The position numbers and the translations under genes were made by a program. Under the pieces are notes generated by a model. The model saw nothing but the letters and a program-made list of their open reading frames with translations, ran no database searches and was not told the origin of the DNA. This document shows, piece after piece, positions 24,656 to 33,900 of a stretch of DNA of 64,000 nt; the stretch's first letter is position 1; each line of letters starts with the position of its first letter. This stretch comes from Pseudomonas sp. ZH-FAD. Its GTDB lineage: Bacteria; Pseudomonadota; Gammaproteobacteria; Pseudomonadales; Pseudomonadaceae. The stretch spans positions 62,001 through 126,000 of the forward strand of contig NZ_PGLR01000004.1 of the NCBI RefSeq assembly GCF_002803095.1, given 5' to 3'.

Positions 24656-25876
24656 TTACTTACCGGCCCAGCGCTTGAGCACTAGGGTAGCGTTGGTGCC
24701 ACCGAAGCCGAAGCTGTTGCTCATCACGGTGTCGAGCTTGGCGTTCTCGACAGTGGTGAGCTGGATCGGCATGTCGGCCACTTCCGGGTCGAGCTCATCG
24801 ATGTTGGCCGACGCGGCGATGAAGTTGCCTTCCATCATCAGCATGCAGTAGATCGCTTCCTGCACGCCCGCAGCGCCCAGGCTGTGGCCGGACAGGCTCT
24901 TGGTCGAGCTGATGGCCGGGGCCTTGTCGCCGAATACAGCGCGCACGCCTTTGATTTCCGCAACGTCGCCAACCGGAGTCGAGGTGCCGTGGGTGTTGAG
25001 GTAGTCGATGGGGGTGTCGACGGTAGCCAGCGCCTGCTGCATGCAGCGGATCGCGCCTTCGCCGCTCGGAGCGACCATGTCGTAGCCATCGCTGGTGGCG
25101 CCGTAACCGACGATTTCTGCGTAGATCTTGGCGCCGCGAGCCAGAGCGTGTTCCAGCTCCTCGACCACGACCATGCCGCCGCCACCGGCGATGACGAAAC
25201 CGTCACGCTTGGCGTCGTAGGCGCGCGAGGCCTTTTCCGGGGTTTCGTTGTACTGGGTGGAGAGGGCGCCCATGGCGTCGAACAGGCAGCTCTGGCTCCA
25301 GTGCTCTTCTTCGCCGCCACCGGCGAAGACCACGTCCTGTTTGCCCAGCTGGATCTGCTCCATGGCCTGGCCGATGCAATGCGCGCTGGTGGCGCAGGCC
25401 GAGGAGATGGAGAAGTTGACGCCCTTGATCTTGAACGGAGTCGCCAGGCACGCCGATACGGTGCTGCCCATGGTGCGGGTCACGCGGTATGGGCCGATGC
25501 GCTTGACGCCTTTTTCGCGCAGGGTATCGATGGCTTCCATCTGGTTGACAGTGGAAGCGCCACCGGAACCGGCGATCAGGCCGGTGCGCGGATTGGAAAT
25601 CTGCTCTTCGCTGAGGCCGGAATCCTTGATCGCCTGTTCCATCGACAGATAGGCGTAGGCCGCAGCGTCGCCCATGAAGCGCAGCAGTTTGCGGTCGATC
25701 AGCTCTTCCAGATTCAGGTTGACCGAACCGGAGACATGACTACGCAGGCCCATTTCGGCGTAGGAGGGGTTGAAACGGATGCCTGATTTGCCCGCGCGAA
25801 GGCTGCCGGCAACGGCTTCTTTGTCATTGCCCAGGCAGGAAACGATGCCCAGACCGGTGATCACTACACGACGCAT
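24656..25876 (-). CDS. fabB: 3-oxoacyl-ACP synthase I
   Basis: A 406-residue beta-ketoacyl-ACP synthase I that elongates unsaturated intermediates in the FabA-FabB pathway. The Cys-His-His triad is visible: SSACATSAH (Cys about 161), [11 protein letters not shown] (His about 296) and [12 protein letters not shown] (His about 331). The C-terminal glycine-rich block is [18 protein letters not shown] 25876 was preferred over a TTG six bases upstream because [10 protein letters not shown] is the standard FabB start and AAGGAC lies at suitable distance. It starts 11 nt after the fabA stop codon, forming the fabAB operon. Confidence 0.97.
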   Translation of the reverse strand: MRRVVITGLGIVSCLGNDKEAVAGSLRAGKSGIRFNPSYAEMGLRSHVSGSVNLNLEELIDRKLLRFMGDAAAYAYLSMEQAIKDSGLSEEQISNPRTGLIAGSGGASTVNQMEAIDTLREKGVKRIGPYRVTRTMGSTVSACLATPFKIKGVNFSISSACATSAHCIGQAMEQIQLGKQDVVFAGGGEEEHWSQSCLFDAMGALSTQYNETPEKASRAYDAKRDGFVIAGGGGMVVVEELEHALARGAKIYAEIVGYGATSDGYDMVAPSGEGAIRCMQQALATVDTPIDYLNTHGTSTPVGDVAEIKGVRAVFGDKAPAISSTKSLSGHSLGAAGVQEAIYCMLMMEGNFIAASANIDELDPEVADMPIQLTTVENAKLDTVMSNSFGFGGTNATLVLKRWAGK

Positions 25877-25887
25877 GTGCAAGTCCT

Positions 25888-26403
25888 TCAGAAACTGTCG
25901 GTGGAGGTGAACAGGCCGACGCGCAGGCCTTCGGCGCTATAAATTTCGCGACCGTCGACGGCTACGGTGCCATCGGCGATGCCGAGGATCAGCGAGCGGC
26001 TGATGGTGCGCTTGATGTGAATGTTGTAGGTGACTTTCTTGGCGGTCGGCAGTACCTGACCGAAGAATTTCACTTCGCCGCTACCCAGTGCACGGCCGCG
26101 GCCCGGGTTGCCTTGCCAGCCGAGGTAGAAGCCGACCAGCTGCCACATGGCGTCGAGACCGAGGCAGCCTGGCATGACCGGGTCGCCCTCGAAGTGGCAG
26201 CCGAAGAACCACAGGTCCGGATTGATATCGAGCTCAGCGACGATTTCGCCCTTGCCGTACTTGCCGCCGGTTTCGCTGATGTGAGCGATGCGATCGATCA
26301 TCAGCATGTTTGGGGCGGGCAGTTGCGCGTTCCCCGGGCCGAACAGTTCGCCGCGGCTGCAGGCGAGCAGATCTTCCCGGGTGTAGGCGTTTTGTCTTGT
26401 CAT
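25888..26403 (-). CDS. fabA: 3-hydroxydecanoyl-ACP dehydratase/isomerase
   Basis: A 171-residue hot-dog enzyme, the entry point to unsaturated fatty acid synthesis. It dehydrates 3-hydroxydecanoyl-ACP and isomerises the double bond. The catalytic His lies in [14 protein letters not shown] (about residue 70) and the Asp in LGLDAMWQ (about 84). The length equals the family norm. It is first in the fabA-fabB operon. A palindromic DesT/FabR-type operator lies 127 nt upstream, which would couple expression to the saturated/unsaturated acyl-CoA balance. Confidence 0.97.
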   Translation of the reverse strand: MTRQNAYTREDLLACSRGELFGPGNAQLPAPNMLMIDRIAHISETGGKYGKGEIVAELDINPDLWFFGCHFEGDPVMPGCLGLDAMWQLVGFYLGWQGNPGRGRALGSGEVKFFGQVLPTAKKVTYNIHIKRTISRSLILGIADGTVAVDGREIYSAEGLRVGLFTSTDSF

Positions 26404-26530
26404 GCGAGCTCCTCAATTGTCCCCACGCTTCTAAGGCTGGGCGAATCGTCCTGGCCGGCGACGTCTGGATAGGCGTCTGCCGGCAGCCTAGTCATAGACT
26501 GTTGCGTTGTGGTGAAAGTCACAGCGCAGT

Positions 26531-26546
26531 GAGTACAGTTGTACTC
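26531..26546. promoter_or_regulatory. DesT/FabR-type palindromic operator upstream of fabA
   Basis: GAGTACA-GT-TGTACTC is a perfect 7-bp inverted repeat with a 2-bp centre. It shares the GTACA-NN-TGT core of FabR/DesT sites. It is the only strong dyad in the 214-bp region between the hybrid kinase stop and the fabA start. Confidence 0.6.
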
Positions 26547-26617
26547 TGCTGTACTGGCGTTGTCACAGGCACAGCAGTTTCTCCTTGTAACCCTGCACTG
26601 TCACGGGCGCTACTCGC

Positions 26618-28516
26618 CTATGGTCGGGCTGGCAGCCAGCGCAGCAGAATGCGTTGCAAATCTGCACGTTTGAACGGTTTTGCCAGGTAATCGTTCATTC
26701 CTGCTTCCAGGCAGGCTTCGCGGTCGCCCTGCAGGGCATTGGCGGTCAGGGCGATTATCGGCACCTGCTGGCATTGCTGGAGCTGGCGGATCTGCCGCGT
26801 CGCCTCGTAACCGTCCATCAGGGGCAGCCTGCAGTCCATCAGGATAGCGGCGTAATCGTGTCGGCTGCAGTTCTGTACGGCCTGCTGACCATCGCCGACC
26901 AGACTGACCTGATAGCCCAGGCTGCGCAACATGGCCTCGATGACCGTCTGGTTGACTGGATTGTCCTCCACCAGCAAGACCGACTGACCCTCGCCACCAC
27001 CCAGGTTCTGAGAGTCACTGCTTTGTACGGGTTCGTTGCGGGCCAGAAAGGGCAGCGGTATTTCCAGGGTAAACACCGAGCCTGTGCCCAGTTGGCTTTC
27101 CGCGCGCAGGGTGCCGCCCATGCGCTCGGCCAGGGTGCGGGCGATCGGCAGGCCCAGGCCGGTGCCGCCGTAGCGGCGGGAAATCGAGGTATCCGCCTGC
27201 TGGAAAGCATCGAACATATGCTCCAGGCGCTCGTCGTCGATGCCGATGCCGCTGTCGCGCACGGCGCAGGTGAACCACAGCACCTGGTCGTCCAGCTTCT
27301 GCCAGCGGGTCTCCACGCGAATCTGGCCTTCTTCGGTGAACTTCAGTGCGTTGCCGATCAGGTTGACCAGAATCTGCCGGATGCGCGTGGGGTCGCCGCG
27401 CACTTCCAATTGCTCCAGACCTGGCTGGGTTTCCAGCAGCAGTTGCAGGCCACGTTGCTGAGCGCTGTGCTGAAATACCTGCACCGAGCCTTGCAGCAGC
27501 TCCAGCAGGCTGAAGGGAATGGCTTCGAGCTCCAGGGCGCCGCGCTCGATCCGTGAGAAGTCGAGAATGTCGTTGATCACCTTGAGCAGGTGCTCGGTGG
27601 ACTCGGTGGCCAGGGCGGCGTACTCGTTCTGCTCGTCGTTCAGGCTGGTGGTTTCCAGCAGTTGTAGCATGCCCAACACGCCATTCATGGGCGTGCGCAG
27701 CTCATGGCTCATCATGGCCAGGAAGTCGGACTTGGCCCGGTTGGCCTGCTCGGATTCCTCGCGCGCCTGGATCAATTCGGCAATCGCCTGTTGCTGCTCG
27801 CGACCGCTCTGCTCGAGGGCGCAGGCGAGGTTGTTGATATGCCGGGCGAGGTCGGTCAGTTCGTCATTGCCGCGCTCGATCAGGGACGGGCGGTAGTCAC
27901 CACTCTGGATGCGTTCCAGGGCCTGGCCCATGGCGCTCAGCGGCTGCGCCAGACGCCTGGCCAGGCGTCTGGCGAGGAGGAAGGTCAGGAGCAGCGCCAG
28001 CAGCGACAGAATACCGGCCTTGAACAGTATTTCCTGCTGGCGCGTATTGAAGGTGTCGTTGGACATGCCCACCACCACCCGGCCCAGGTAGCCGTCGCCG
28101 AGTGCCTTACCCAAGGGGGGCAGCGCTTGCGCACGAGCAGGCTGACCCTGCAGGCGAATCGGTGCCTGGAACACCTCGACCTGCGGCGTGCTATGGCCTT
28201 GTTCCTTGGGCCGTTCGACGTACACCAGAATGTTGTCGTCGCGGTCACGCACTTCAGCGAAACGCACGTCAGGGGTGCCGAGGGTTGCACGCAGCAGGCT
28301 TTCCAGCGTGTCGAGGTTGTCGTTGAGCACGCCGTACTCGGTGGCAGGCGCCAACTGGTTGGCGATCAGTTGGCCAATATGACCCTGCTCCAGGCGTAGA
28401 TCCTGCAGGCGGGTGAAGGTGAGAAAACCGGTCAGCAGCAGGGTCAGCAGCAGGGCAGGGCCGACACTGATCAGCTGAGTGCGGGTGTGAATGTTCCAGC
28501 CGCGACGCTGGTTCAT
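26618..28516 (-). CDS. Hybrid sensor histidine kinase (PA1611-like)
   Basis: A 632-residue inner-membrane hybrid kinase. TM1 is at about 15-36; a periplasmic sensor (about 37-165) contains QLAPATEYGVLNDNLDTLES; TM2 is at about 172-190; then HAMP, HisKA with AMMSHELRTPMNGVLG, HATPase with GDPTRIRQILVNLIGNALKF and GGTGLGLPIARTLAE, and a C-terminal REC with phospho-Asp in ILMDCRLPLMDG. There is no HPt, so phosphate would pass to a separate HPt protein. Position between fabA and gpsA matches PAO1 PA1611, which feeds HptB and interacts with RetS (recollection). ATG 28516 gives the standard N-terminus. Confidence 0.9.
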   Translation of the reverse strand: MNQRRGWNIHTRTQLISVGPALLLTLLLTGFLTFTRLQDLRLEQGHIGQLIANQLAPATEYGVLNDNLDTLESLLRATLGTPDVRFAEVRDRDDNILVYVERPKEQGHSTPQVEVFQAPIRLQGQPARAQALPPLGKALGDGYLGRVVVGMSNDTFNTRQQEILFKAGILSLLALLLTFLLARRLARRLAQPLSAMGQALERIQSGDYRPSLIERGNDELTDLARHINNLACALEQSGREQQQAIAELIQAREESEQANRAKSDFLAMMSHELRTPMNGVLGMLQLLETTSLNDEQNEYAALATESTEHLLKVINDILDFSRIERGALELEAIPFSLLELLQGSVQVFQHSAQQRGLQLLLETQPGLEQLEVRGDPTRIRQILVNLIGNALKFTEEGQIRVETRWQKLDDQVLWFTCAVRDSGIGIDDERLEHMFDAFQQADTSISRRYGGTGLGLPIARTLAERMGGTLRAESQLGTGSVFTLEIPLPFLARNEPVQSSDSQNLGGGEGQSVLLVEDNPVNQTVIEAMLRSLGYQVSLVGDGQQAVQNCSRHDYAAILMDCRLPLMDGYEATRQIRQLQQCQQVPIIALTANALQGDREACLEAGMNDYLAKPFKRADLQRILLRWLPARP

Positions 28517-28750
28517 GGCTCTACCGTCCCTGGAAAGCGGCGCTGCTGCCTGACGAGAGGCGCAGGGCGGGGGCAAGGGGCTGCCTGTGGGCACGAATCG
28601 TCCTTGGCAATTATGGTCAATCCCGCATGTTAACCGACCCGACGCGCTTTGCCAGTGTCAGGCGCCTGCACTCTGCGGTAATTCTCGTTTGCCCGGCTCT
28701 GCGGATGGTCTGCACTGAACTTTTGCCCTGGCCGGGTACTCTCGGCTCCG

Positions 28751-28756
28751 TATAAT
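28751..28756 (+). promoter_or_regulatory. -10 element of the gpsA promoter
   Basis: A perfect TATAAT 42 nt before the gpsA start. No convincing -35 lies at 16-18 bp; TTGCCC at 28723 would need a 22-bp spacer. The rest of the 282-bp gap between the hybrid kinase start and gpsA shows nothing else I can identify. Confidence 0.5.
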
Positions 28757-28798
28757 GCCCGCAGACCGCCATCACGCATGGCCTCATTCGGAAGACCT

Positions 28799-29821
28799 AT
28801 GACACAGCTCCAACCCATTGCCGTACTCGGCGGCGGCAGCTTCGGTACCGCCCTGGCCAACCTGCTGGCGGAGAACGGCCAGCGCGTCCTGCAGTGGATG
28901 CGTGACCCCGAGCAGGCCGAGCAGATGCGTCAGAGCGGCGAAAATCCGCGCTATCTGAAGGGTGTCAAGCTGCATTGCGGTATCGAGCCGACCAGTGACC
29001 TGAGCGGCGTGCTGCAGCAGGCCGAGCTGGTGCTGGTCGCATTGCCTTCCAGCGCCCTGCGCGATGCCCTGCAACCGGTGGCGGCGCAGTTGGCGGGCAA
29101 GATGCTGATCAGCACCACCAAGGGCATCGAGGCCAAAACCTTCAAGCTGATGAGCCAGATTCTCGAAGAGATCGCCCCCGACGCGCGTATCGGCGTGCTG
29201 TCCGGGCCGAATCTGGCCAAGGAAGTGGCCGATCACGCCCTGACCGCCACGGTGATCGCCAGTGAAGATGAAGAACTGTGCCTGCGCGTGCAGCAGGCTC
29301 TGCATGGCAGAACCTTCCGCGTCTACGCCAGCGCCGATCGTTTCGGTGTCGAGCTCGGCGGCGCGTTGAAGAACGTCTATGCCATCATGTCCGGCATGGC
29401 GGCGGCGCTGGGCATGGGTGAGAACACCAAAAGCATGCTGATCACCCGCGCCCTGGCGGAAATGACCCGGTTCGCGGTCAAGCTCGGCGCCAATCCGATG
29501 ACCTTCCTCGGCCTGGCCGGCGTCGGCGATCTGATCGTTACCTGTTCGTCACCGAAAAGTCGCAACTATCAGGTCGGCTTCGCCCTGGGTGAAGGACTCA
29601 GCCTGGAAGACGCCGTGCAGCGCCTTGGCGAAGTCGCCGAAGGGGTCAATACGCTCAAGGTACTCAAGGCCCGTGCCGAAGAACTGGACGTCTACATGCC
29701 GCTGGTCGCTGGCCTGCATGCCATCCTCTTCGAGGGGCGTACGCTGGCTCAGGTCATCGAATTGCTGATGCTCGGTGAGCCCAAGACCGACGTCGATTTC
29801 ATCCCCACTGCCGGTTTCTGA
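28799..29821 (+). CDS. gpsA: Glycerol-3-phosphate dehydrogenase [NAD(P)+]
   Basis: A 340-residue cytosolic enzyme reducing dihydroxyacetone phosphate to sn-glycerol 3-phosphate for phospholipid synthesis. The N-terminal Rossmann motif is [13 protein letters not shown] (residues about 9-21), followed by [20 protein letters not shown] and the catalytic Lys block [13 protein letters not shown]. The substrate-binding region is [17 protein letters not shown] 28799 (MTQLQ) is preferred over an upstream ATG at 28778 because the Rossmann fold normally begins within ten residues. It is followed by DUF4389 and sixA on the same strand. Confidence 0.96.
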   Translation: MTQLQPIAVLGGGSFGTALANLLAENGQRVLQWMRDPEQAEQMRQSGENPRYLKGVKLHCGIEPTSDLSGVLQQAELVLVALPSSALRDALQPVAAQLAGKMLISTTKGIEAKTFKLMSQILEEIAPDARIGVLSGPNLAKEVADHALTATVIASEDEELCLRVQQALHGRTFRVYASADRFGVELGGALKNVYAIMSGMAAALGMGENTKSMLITRALAEMTRFAVKLGANPMTFLGLAGVGDLIVTCSSPKSRNYQVGFALGEGLSLEDAVQRLGEVAEGVNTLKVLKARAEELDVYMPLVAGLHAILFEGRTLAQVIELLMLGEPKTDVDFIPTAGF

Positions 29822-29850
29822 ACCCGGCAGCCAATCAAGGAGCGTGAGTC

Positions 29851-30198
29851 ATGAGTGATGAAAAGCAGGAGTTGGAGCGCGAGTCGATTCTGCTGCGCAT
29901 TCTGTGGATGGTGATCTTTCTCATCGTCTGGCAACTGGCCGAGCTGCTGCTCGGCGCCGTGGTGCTGCTGCAACTGGGTTACCGCCTGTTCTACGGCGCG
30001 CCGAACGCCAGCCTGCTGAGCTTTGGCGACAGTCTCAGCCAGTATCTGGCGCAGATCGGTCGTTTCGGCACCTTCAACACCGATGAAAAACCATGGCCGT
30101 TCGCCGACTGGCCGACGCCGCGGGCGCCTGACGGCGAAACCGCGCACAGTATCCCGCCGGCGCCGCACCCTGTGCGCGACGAGGAGCCCAAGCTGTGA
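29851..30198 (+). CDS. DUF4389 domain-containing membrane protein
   Basis: A 115-residue protein. A hydrophilic acidic start (SDEKQELERE) precedes one long or two short membrane segments (about 15-43, LLRILWMVIFLIVWQLAELLLG). A conserved region with FGDSLSQYLAQIGRFGTFNTDEKPWPF follows, then a Pro-rich tail. The DUF4389 family is of unknown function. Its stop codon overlaps the sixA start (GTGA), and a gpsA-DUF4389-sixA order is typical of pseudomonads as I recall it. Confidence 0.85.
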   Translation: MSDEKQELERESILLRILWMVIFLIVWQLAELLLGAVVLLQLGYRLFYGAPNASLLSFGDSLSQYLAQIGRFGTFNTDEKPWPFADWPTPRAPDGETAHSIPPAPHPVRDEEPKL

Positions 30199-30653
30199 GG
30201 TTATGGCTGCTGCGCCATGGTGAGGCCGAGCCGCAGGCGGCCACTGATGCTGTCCGCGAGCTGACCGCCCATGGTCGCAAGGAAGTGCTGCAAGCCGCCG
30301 CTCAGCTCGCCGGTCGGCCCTTGACCGCCATCGTCGCCAGCCCCTACGTGCGTGCTCAACAGACGGCCGAGCTGGTACGCAGTGAGCTGGGGTTCACCGG
30401 CAAGATAAACACCGTGACCTGGCTGACGCCGGACAGTGATCCGCGTGATGCCCTGAAGTATCTCGATGAGCGTGAGCGTGCCGAGGTGCTGTTGGTCAGC
30501 CATCAACCGCTGATCGGCGCGCTGGGCGGACTGCTGGTGCACGGTCATCGCCAGGAGCCGCTGCCCATGCGCACCGCCAGCCTGGCTGAGCTGGAAGGCG
30601 ATATCCCGGCCGCCGGGCTGATGGAGCTGCTGGCGCTGATCCACCCTCGCTGA
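30195..30653 (+). CDS. sixA: Phosphohistidine phosphatase SixA
   Basis: A 152-residue histidine-phosphatase-superfamily enzyme that removes phosphate from phosphohistidine (in E. coli on ArcB or PTS-Ntr proteins). The nucleophile motif LRHGEAE is at residues 6-12. A conserved Arg is in SPYVRAQQTAELV, and the second His in LLVSHQPLIGAL. A GTG start at 30195 is required because the catalytic LRHGE lies five residues in. The stop codon of DUF4389 overlaps it. Which HPt or kinase it resets is not evident. Confidence 0.92.
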   Translation: MRLWLLRHGEAEPQAATDAVRELTAHGRKEVLQAAAQLAGRPLTAIVASPYVRAQQTAELVRSELGFTGKINTVTWLTPDSDPRDALKYLDERERAEVLLVSHQPLIGALGGLLVHGHRQEPLPMRTASLAELEGDIPAAGLMELLALIHPR

Positions 30654-30748
30654 TTCATCACGCTGTGGCGCCCTGGCGGCGTCACAGGTGTCCCGTCCGA
30701 TGTAGCGCCGGCATGTGCAAATGTTCCAGGCGAGAAACATTTCTTAAC

Positions 30749-30777
30749 TTGCGCCTCCTTTGTCTGCGTGGAATATT
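30749..30777 (+). promoter_or_regulatory. Candidate sigma-70 promoter of the acyl-CoA synthetase gene
   Basis: TTGCGC, 17-bp spacer, AATATT (30772-30777). The next base begins a perfect 10-bp dyad, so a bound repressor would sit on the transcription start. Confidence 0.4.
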
Positions 30778-30799
30778 CAACCAAGCAAGTGCTTGGTTG
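30778..30799. promoter_or_regulatory. TetR-type operator upstream of the acyl-CoA synthetase gene
   Basis: A perfect inverted repeat: CAACCAAGCA, AG, TGCTTGGTTG. Ten-base arms with a 2-bp centre are typical of TetR-family operators, many of which control fatty-acid degradation genes. No TetR gene is present in the window. Confidence 0.65.
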
Positions 30800-30831
30800 A
30801 TTCCTACAAAAACAACAAAGGAGGAAGCCCT

Positions 30832-32499
30832 GTGGCTGATGCAATCCGTTTGCCGCTCGAGCTGTTTTACGAACGTGAAGCAAGGCACCCGAACAAACGC
30901 TACATGGTGCAACCTCTGGGGGGCGGCCAGCTGCTGGAGCTGAGCTGGGCCGACGTGGGCGAGCAGGCGCGTCGCGCAGCCAGCTGGTTGCGTAGCCGCG
31001 AACTGCCACAGGGCAGCCGCATCGCCATCATCTCCAAGAACTGCGCGCACTGGATCGTTGCCGATCTGGCGATCTGGATGGCGGGCCACGTTTCGGTACC
31101 GCTGTATCCCAACCTCACCGCCGACTCCATGGGGCAGGTGCTGGAGCATTCCGAAGCAGCCCTGGCCTTTGTCGGCAAGCTCGATGACTGGGCCTCGATG
31201 GCGCCGGGCCTGCCGCAGGGCTTGCCGACCGTCAGCCTGCCGCTGCATCCGCAGGGCAGCTTCGACTACAGCTGGGATGATCTGCAGCGCAGCGCTCCGA
31301 TTCAGGACGACCCCAAGCCCGCCGCCAACCAGCTGGCCACCATCATCTACACCTCCGGCACCACCGGCACGCCCAAGGGTGTGATGCACAACTTCTCCAA
31401 TTTCGGTTTCGCCGCCAGCAACGCCATCAAGCTGTTCGGTGTCGGTGAAGATGATCGGCTGATCTCCTACCTTCCGCTGTGCCACGTGGCCGAGCGCATG
31501 TTCGTCGAGCTGGCGTCCATCTATGCCGGGCAGACGATCTTCTTTGCCGAGAGCCTGGATACCTTTCTGGAAGACCTCAAGCGTGCGCGGCCGACCGTGA
31601 TGTTCGGCGTGCCGCGCATCTGGACCAAGTTCCAGATGGGCGTGTACAGCAAGATGCCGGCGCAGAAGCTCGACCGCCTGCTGCGGCTTCCTATCATCGG
31701 CCGCTTCATCGGTCGCAAGGTACTCGCCGGCCTCGGCCTGGATGCCATTCGCTATGCGCTGTCCGGTGCCGCGCCGGTGCCTGAGGCACTGCTCAACTGG
31801 TATCGCCGCCTGGGCATGGAGATTCAGGAGGTCTATGGCATGACCGAGAACTGTGGTTATTCCCACGTCTGTTTGCCGGGCAAGTTCAAGCAGGGCTGGA
31901 TCGGTCAGAACAATCCGGGGGTGGAGGTGCGTATCGGCGAGGATGGCGAAGTCCTGGTGCGCAGCGGCGCGACCATGCAGGGTTACTACAAGGACCCGAT
32001 CAAGACCGCCGAGACGTTGACGGACGATGGCTTCCTGCGCACCGGCGACAAGGGCGAGCAGGACGCCGAAGGCAACCTGCGCCTTACCGGCCGCATCAAG
32101 GAAATCTTCAAGACCAGCAAGGGCAAGTATGTCGCGCCTGCTCCGATCGAAAACCGCATCGGCGAGCACTCGCGTATCGAGCAGGTGTGCGTGGTCGGCG
32201 ACGGCCTGCCGCAGCCCATAGCCCTGTGCGTGCTATCCGATGTGGGGCGTCAGGAAGCAGCCAATGACAGCCGCGATGAGCTGGAGAATAGCCTCAAGGC
32301 CCTGCTCGCCGAGGTCAATGGTCGTCTGGATCATCATGAGCGGCTGCAAGGCCTGGTACTGGTCAAGGAGGTCTGGGCAGTGGAGAACGGTTTCCTGACC
32401 CCGACCCTGAAAATCAAACGCGCGGTGATCGAGGGCACTTATGGCGAGCGTTTCGCCGAGTGGCAACAGCGCAGCGAGGCCGTGCTCTGGCACGATTGA
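30832..32499 (+). CDS. AMP-binding long-chain acyl-CoA synthetase-type enzyme
   Basis: A 555-residue ANL-superfamily ligase, probably activating a fatty acid to acyl-CoA via an acyl-adenylate. Motifs: P-loop TIIYTSGTTGTPKGVMHN (about 172-189), YGMTENCGY, the A8 ribose-binding TGDKGEQDAEGNLRLTGRIKE, and an A10-like Lys near TPTLKIKRAVI. GTG 30832 was chosen because AAGGAGG (30818-30824) lies 7 nt before it; an in-frame extension runs through the operator. A TetR-type dyad lies in the promoter. The order synthetase-thioesterase-AraC resembles PA1617-PA1619 of PAO1 (recollection). Confidence 0.92.
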   Translation: MADAIRLPLELFYEREARHPNKRYMVQPLGGGQLLELSWADVGEQARRAASWLRSRELPQGSRIAIISKNCAHWIVADLAIWMAGHVSVPLYPNLTADSMGQVLEHSEAALAFVGKLDDWASMAPGLPQGLPTVSLPLHPQGSFDYSWDDLQRSAPIQDDPKPAANQLATIIYTSGTTGTPKGVMHNFSNFGFAASNAIKLFGVGEDDRLISYLPLCHVAERMFVELASIYAGQTIFFAESLDTFLEDLKRARPTVMFGVPRIWTKFQMGVYSKMPAQKLDRLLRLPIIGRFIGRKVLAGLGLDAIRYALSGAAPVPEALLNWYRRLGMEIQEVYGMTENCGYSHVCLPGKFKQGWIGQNNPGVEVRIGEDGEVLVRSGATMQGYYKDPIKTAETLTDDGFLRTGDKGEQDAEGNLRLTGRIKEIFKTSKGKYVAPAPIENRIGEHSRIEQVCVVGDGLPQPIALCVLSDVGRQEAANDSRDELENSLKALLAEVNGRLDHHERLQGLVLVKEVWAVENGFLTPTLKIKRAVIEGTYGERFAEWQQRSEAVLWHD

Positions 32500-32553
32500 G
32501 CCTGAATGGGCCGGGTTGAACGGCCCTGTCTTCAACGCACAAGGAACGCATCC

Positions 32554-32997
32554 ATGGGACTGTGGCAACGAACGCCCGATATCGATGCACTCAACGCGAC
32601 CTTGAAAAACAGCATCGGTGAAGTGCTGGACATCCGTTTCGAAGCCTTCGACGACGAATCGCTCAGCGCCAGCATGGTGATCGACTCGCGCACTCACCAG
32701 CCCTATGGCCTGCTGCACGGTGGTGCCTCGGTGGTGTTGGCGGAAACCCTAGGCTCCACTGCCAGCTACCTGTGCATCGACAGCAGCCGCTTCTACTGCG
32801 TCGGCCTGGAAGTCAACGCCAACCATCTGCGCGGTTTACGCAGCGGGCGTGTGCATGCGGTGGCGCGGCCAGTGCATCTGGGCCGTACCACCCATGTCTG
32901 GGACATTCGCCTCAGTGGCGACGACGGCAAGGCCAGCTGTATCTCGCGGCTGACCATGGCCATCGTTCCCCTGGGCGATCAGCCCCCGAAACTTTAA
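32554..32997 (+). CDS. Hot-dog fold acyl-CoA thioesterase (PaaI/YbdB/MenI type)
   Basis: A 147-residue hot-dog thioesterase. The family pattern QPYGLLHGGASVVLAETLGS (about 49-68) contains the catalytic Gly-Gly and Glu. The following VGLEVNANHLRGLRSG segment is typical of the YbdB/MenI clade. AAGGA at 32541 gives the RBS for ATG 32554. It follows the acyl-CoA synthetase by 54 nt and is probably co-transcribed. It would hydrolyse an acyl-CoA produced or over-accumulated by its neighbour; the true substrate is not shown. Confidence 0.9.
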   Translation: MGLWQRTPDIDALNATLKNSIGEVLDIRFEAFDDESLSASMVIDSRTHQPYGLLHGGASVVLAETLGSTASYLCIDSSRFYCVGLEVNANHLRGLRSGRVHAVARPVHLGRTTHVWDIRLSGDDGKASCISRLTMAIVPLGDQPPKL

Positions 32998-33055
32998 GTT
33001 TCTGCCTGCAATTTCATCCAAGATTTGCCCGGTCCGTGGCGCTACAGTACGCGCC

Positions 33056-33859
33056 ATGGACCAGATCACTCATATCCAAAGCAGCTTGCCCGGCGTGCGC
33101 CTGATCGATGCCGAGTACCGTCGCTTCGCCTTTCCCCGGCACTTTCACCTGGAGTACCACGTCGGCCTGCTGATACAGGGACAGCATCGCTACGCCTATG
33201 GCGGTGAGCGCCGGCATGTCGGAGCGGGGGACGTACTGCTGATGGCGCCGGAAGGGATTCATGACGGCGCCTGCCTGGATGGCCAGAGTTACCGTATTCG
33301 GGTAATGGCCTTCGATCCCTCCTGGCTGGATGAAGCCAGTCGGACCCTGAGTGACGGTCGTCAGGGTGCGCCACGCTTGACCACCAGCAGTCTGCGTCAC
33401 CCGCTGCTGTCACAGCACCTGCAGCGTTTTCATACGGCGATGCTGGGCGGCTCGAGACTGGCCCAGGAAGAAGCGCTCTGGCAGGCGCTGGCCCATCTGC
33501 TGGAGATGGGCTCGACCTTGCGCGTCAGCGAGCCACATCGCGTCTTCGATCAGCAGACCTGGCAGCGGCTGCGCGATTGGCTGGAGAGCCGCCTGGACGA
33601 TCCGCCCACGCTGGAGGAAATCGCCGCTTTCTGCGCCATGAGTCCCTGGCAGGCGCTGCGGCGTTTCCGCCAGCACACCGGTTTGCCGCCGCATCAGTGG
33701 TTGACACAACTGCGTCTGCAGCGGGCATTGCCGCTGGTGCTGGCGGGTGAGCCTCTGAGCGAGATCGCCCTGCGCCTGGGCTTCTACGACCAGGCGCATT
33801 TCTCGCGGCTGTTCCGCCGCACCTATGGCCTGCCACCGGCGCGCCTGCGCCAGGGCTGA
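33056..33859 (+). CDS. AraC family transcriptional regulator
   Basis: A 267-residue regulator. The N-terminal cupin-like sensor (1-150) shows FPRHFHLEYHVGLLIQGQHRY and VGAGDVLLMAPEGIHDG. The C-terminal two helix-turn-helix motifs (about 172-267) show TLEEIAAFCAMSPWQALRRF and the AraC signature EIALRLGFYDQAHFSRLFRR. It lies directly upstream of a LysE exporter, and this cupin-AraC plus LysE pairing usually means the regulator controls the exporter. The inducer is likely an amino acid or similar metabolite (inference). Confidence 0.92.
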   Translation: MDQITHIQSSLPGVRLIDAEYRRFAFPRHFHLEYHVGLLIQGQHRYAYGGERRHVGAGDVLLMAPEGIHDGACLDGQSYRIRVMAFDPSWLDEASRTLSDGRQGAPRLTTSSLRHPLLSQHLQRFHTAMLGGSRLAQEEALWQALAHLLEMGSTLRVSEPHRVFDQQTWQRLRDWLESRLDDPPTLEEIAAFCAMSPWQALRRFRQHTGLPPHQWLTQLRLQRALPLVLAGEPLSEIALRLGFYDQAHFSRLFRRTYGLPPARLRQG

Positions 33860-33900
33860 CCCACCCGCACATCCTGTTTTTCATTTTTCTGGAGATCAAC

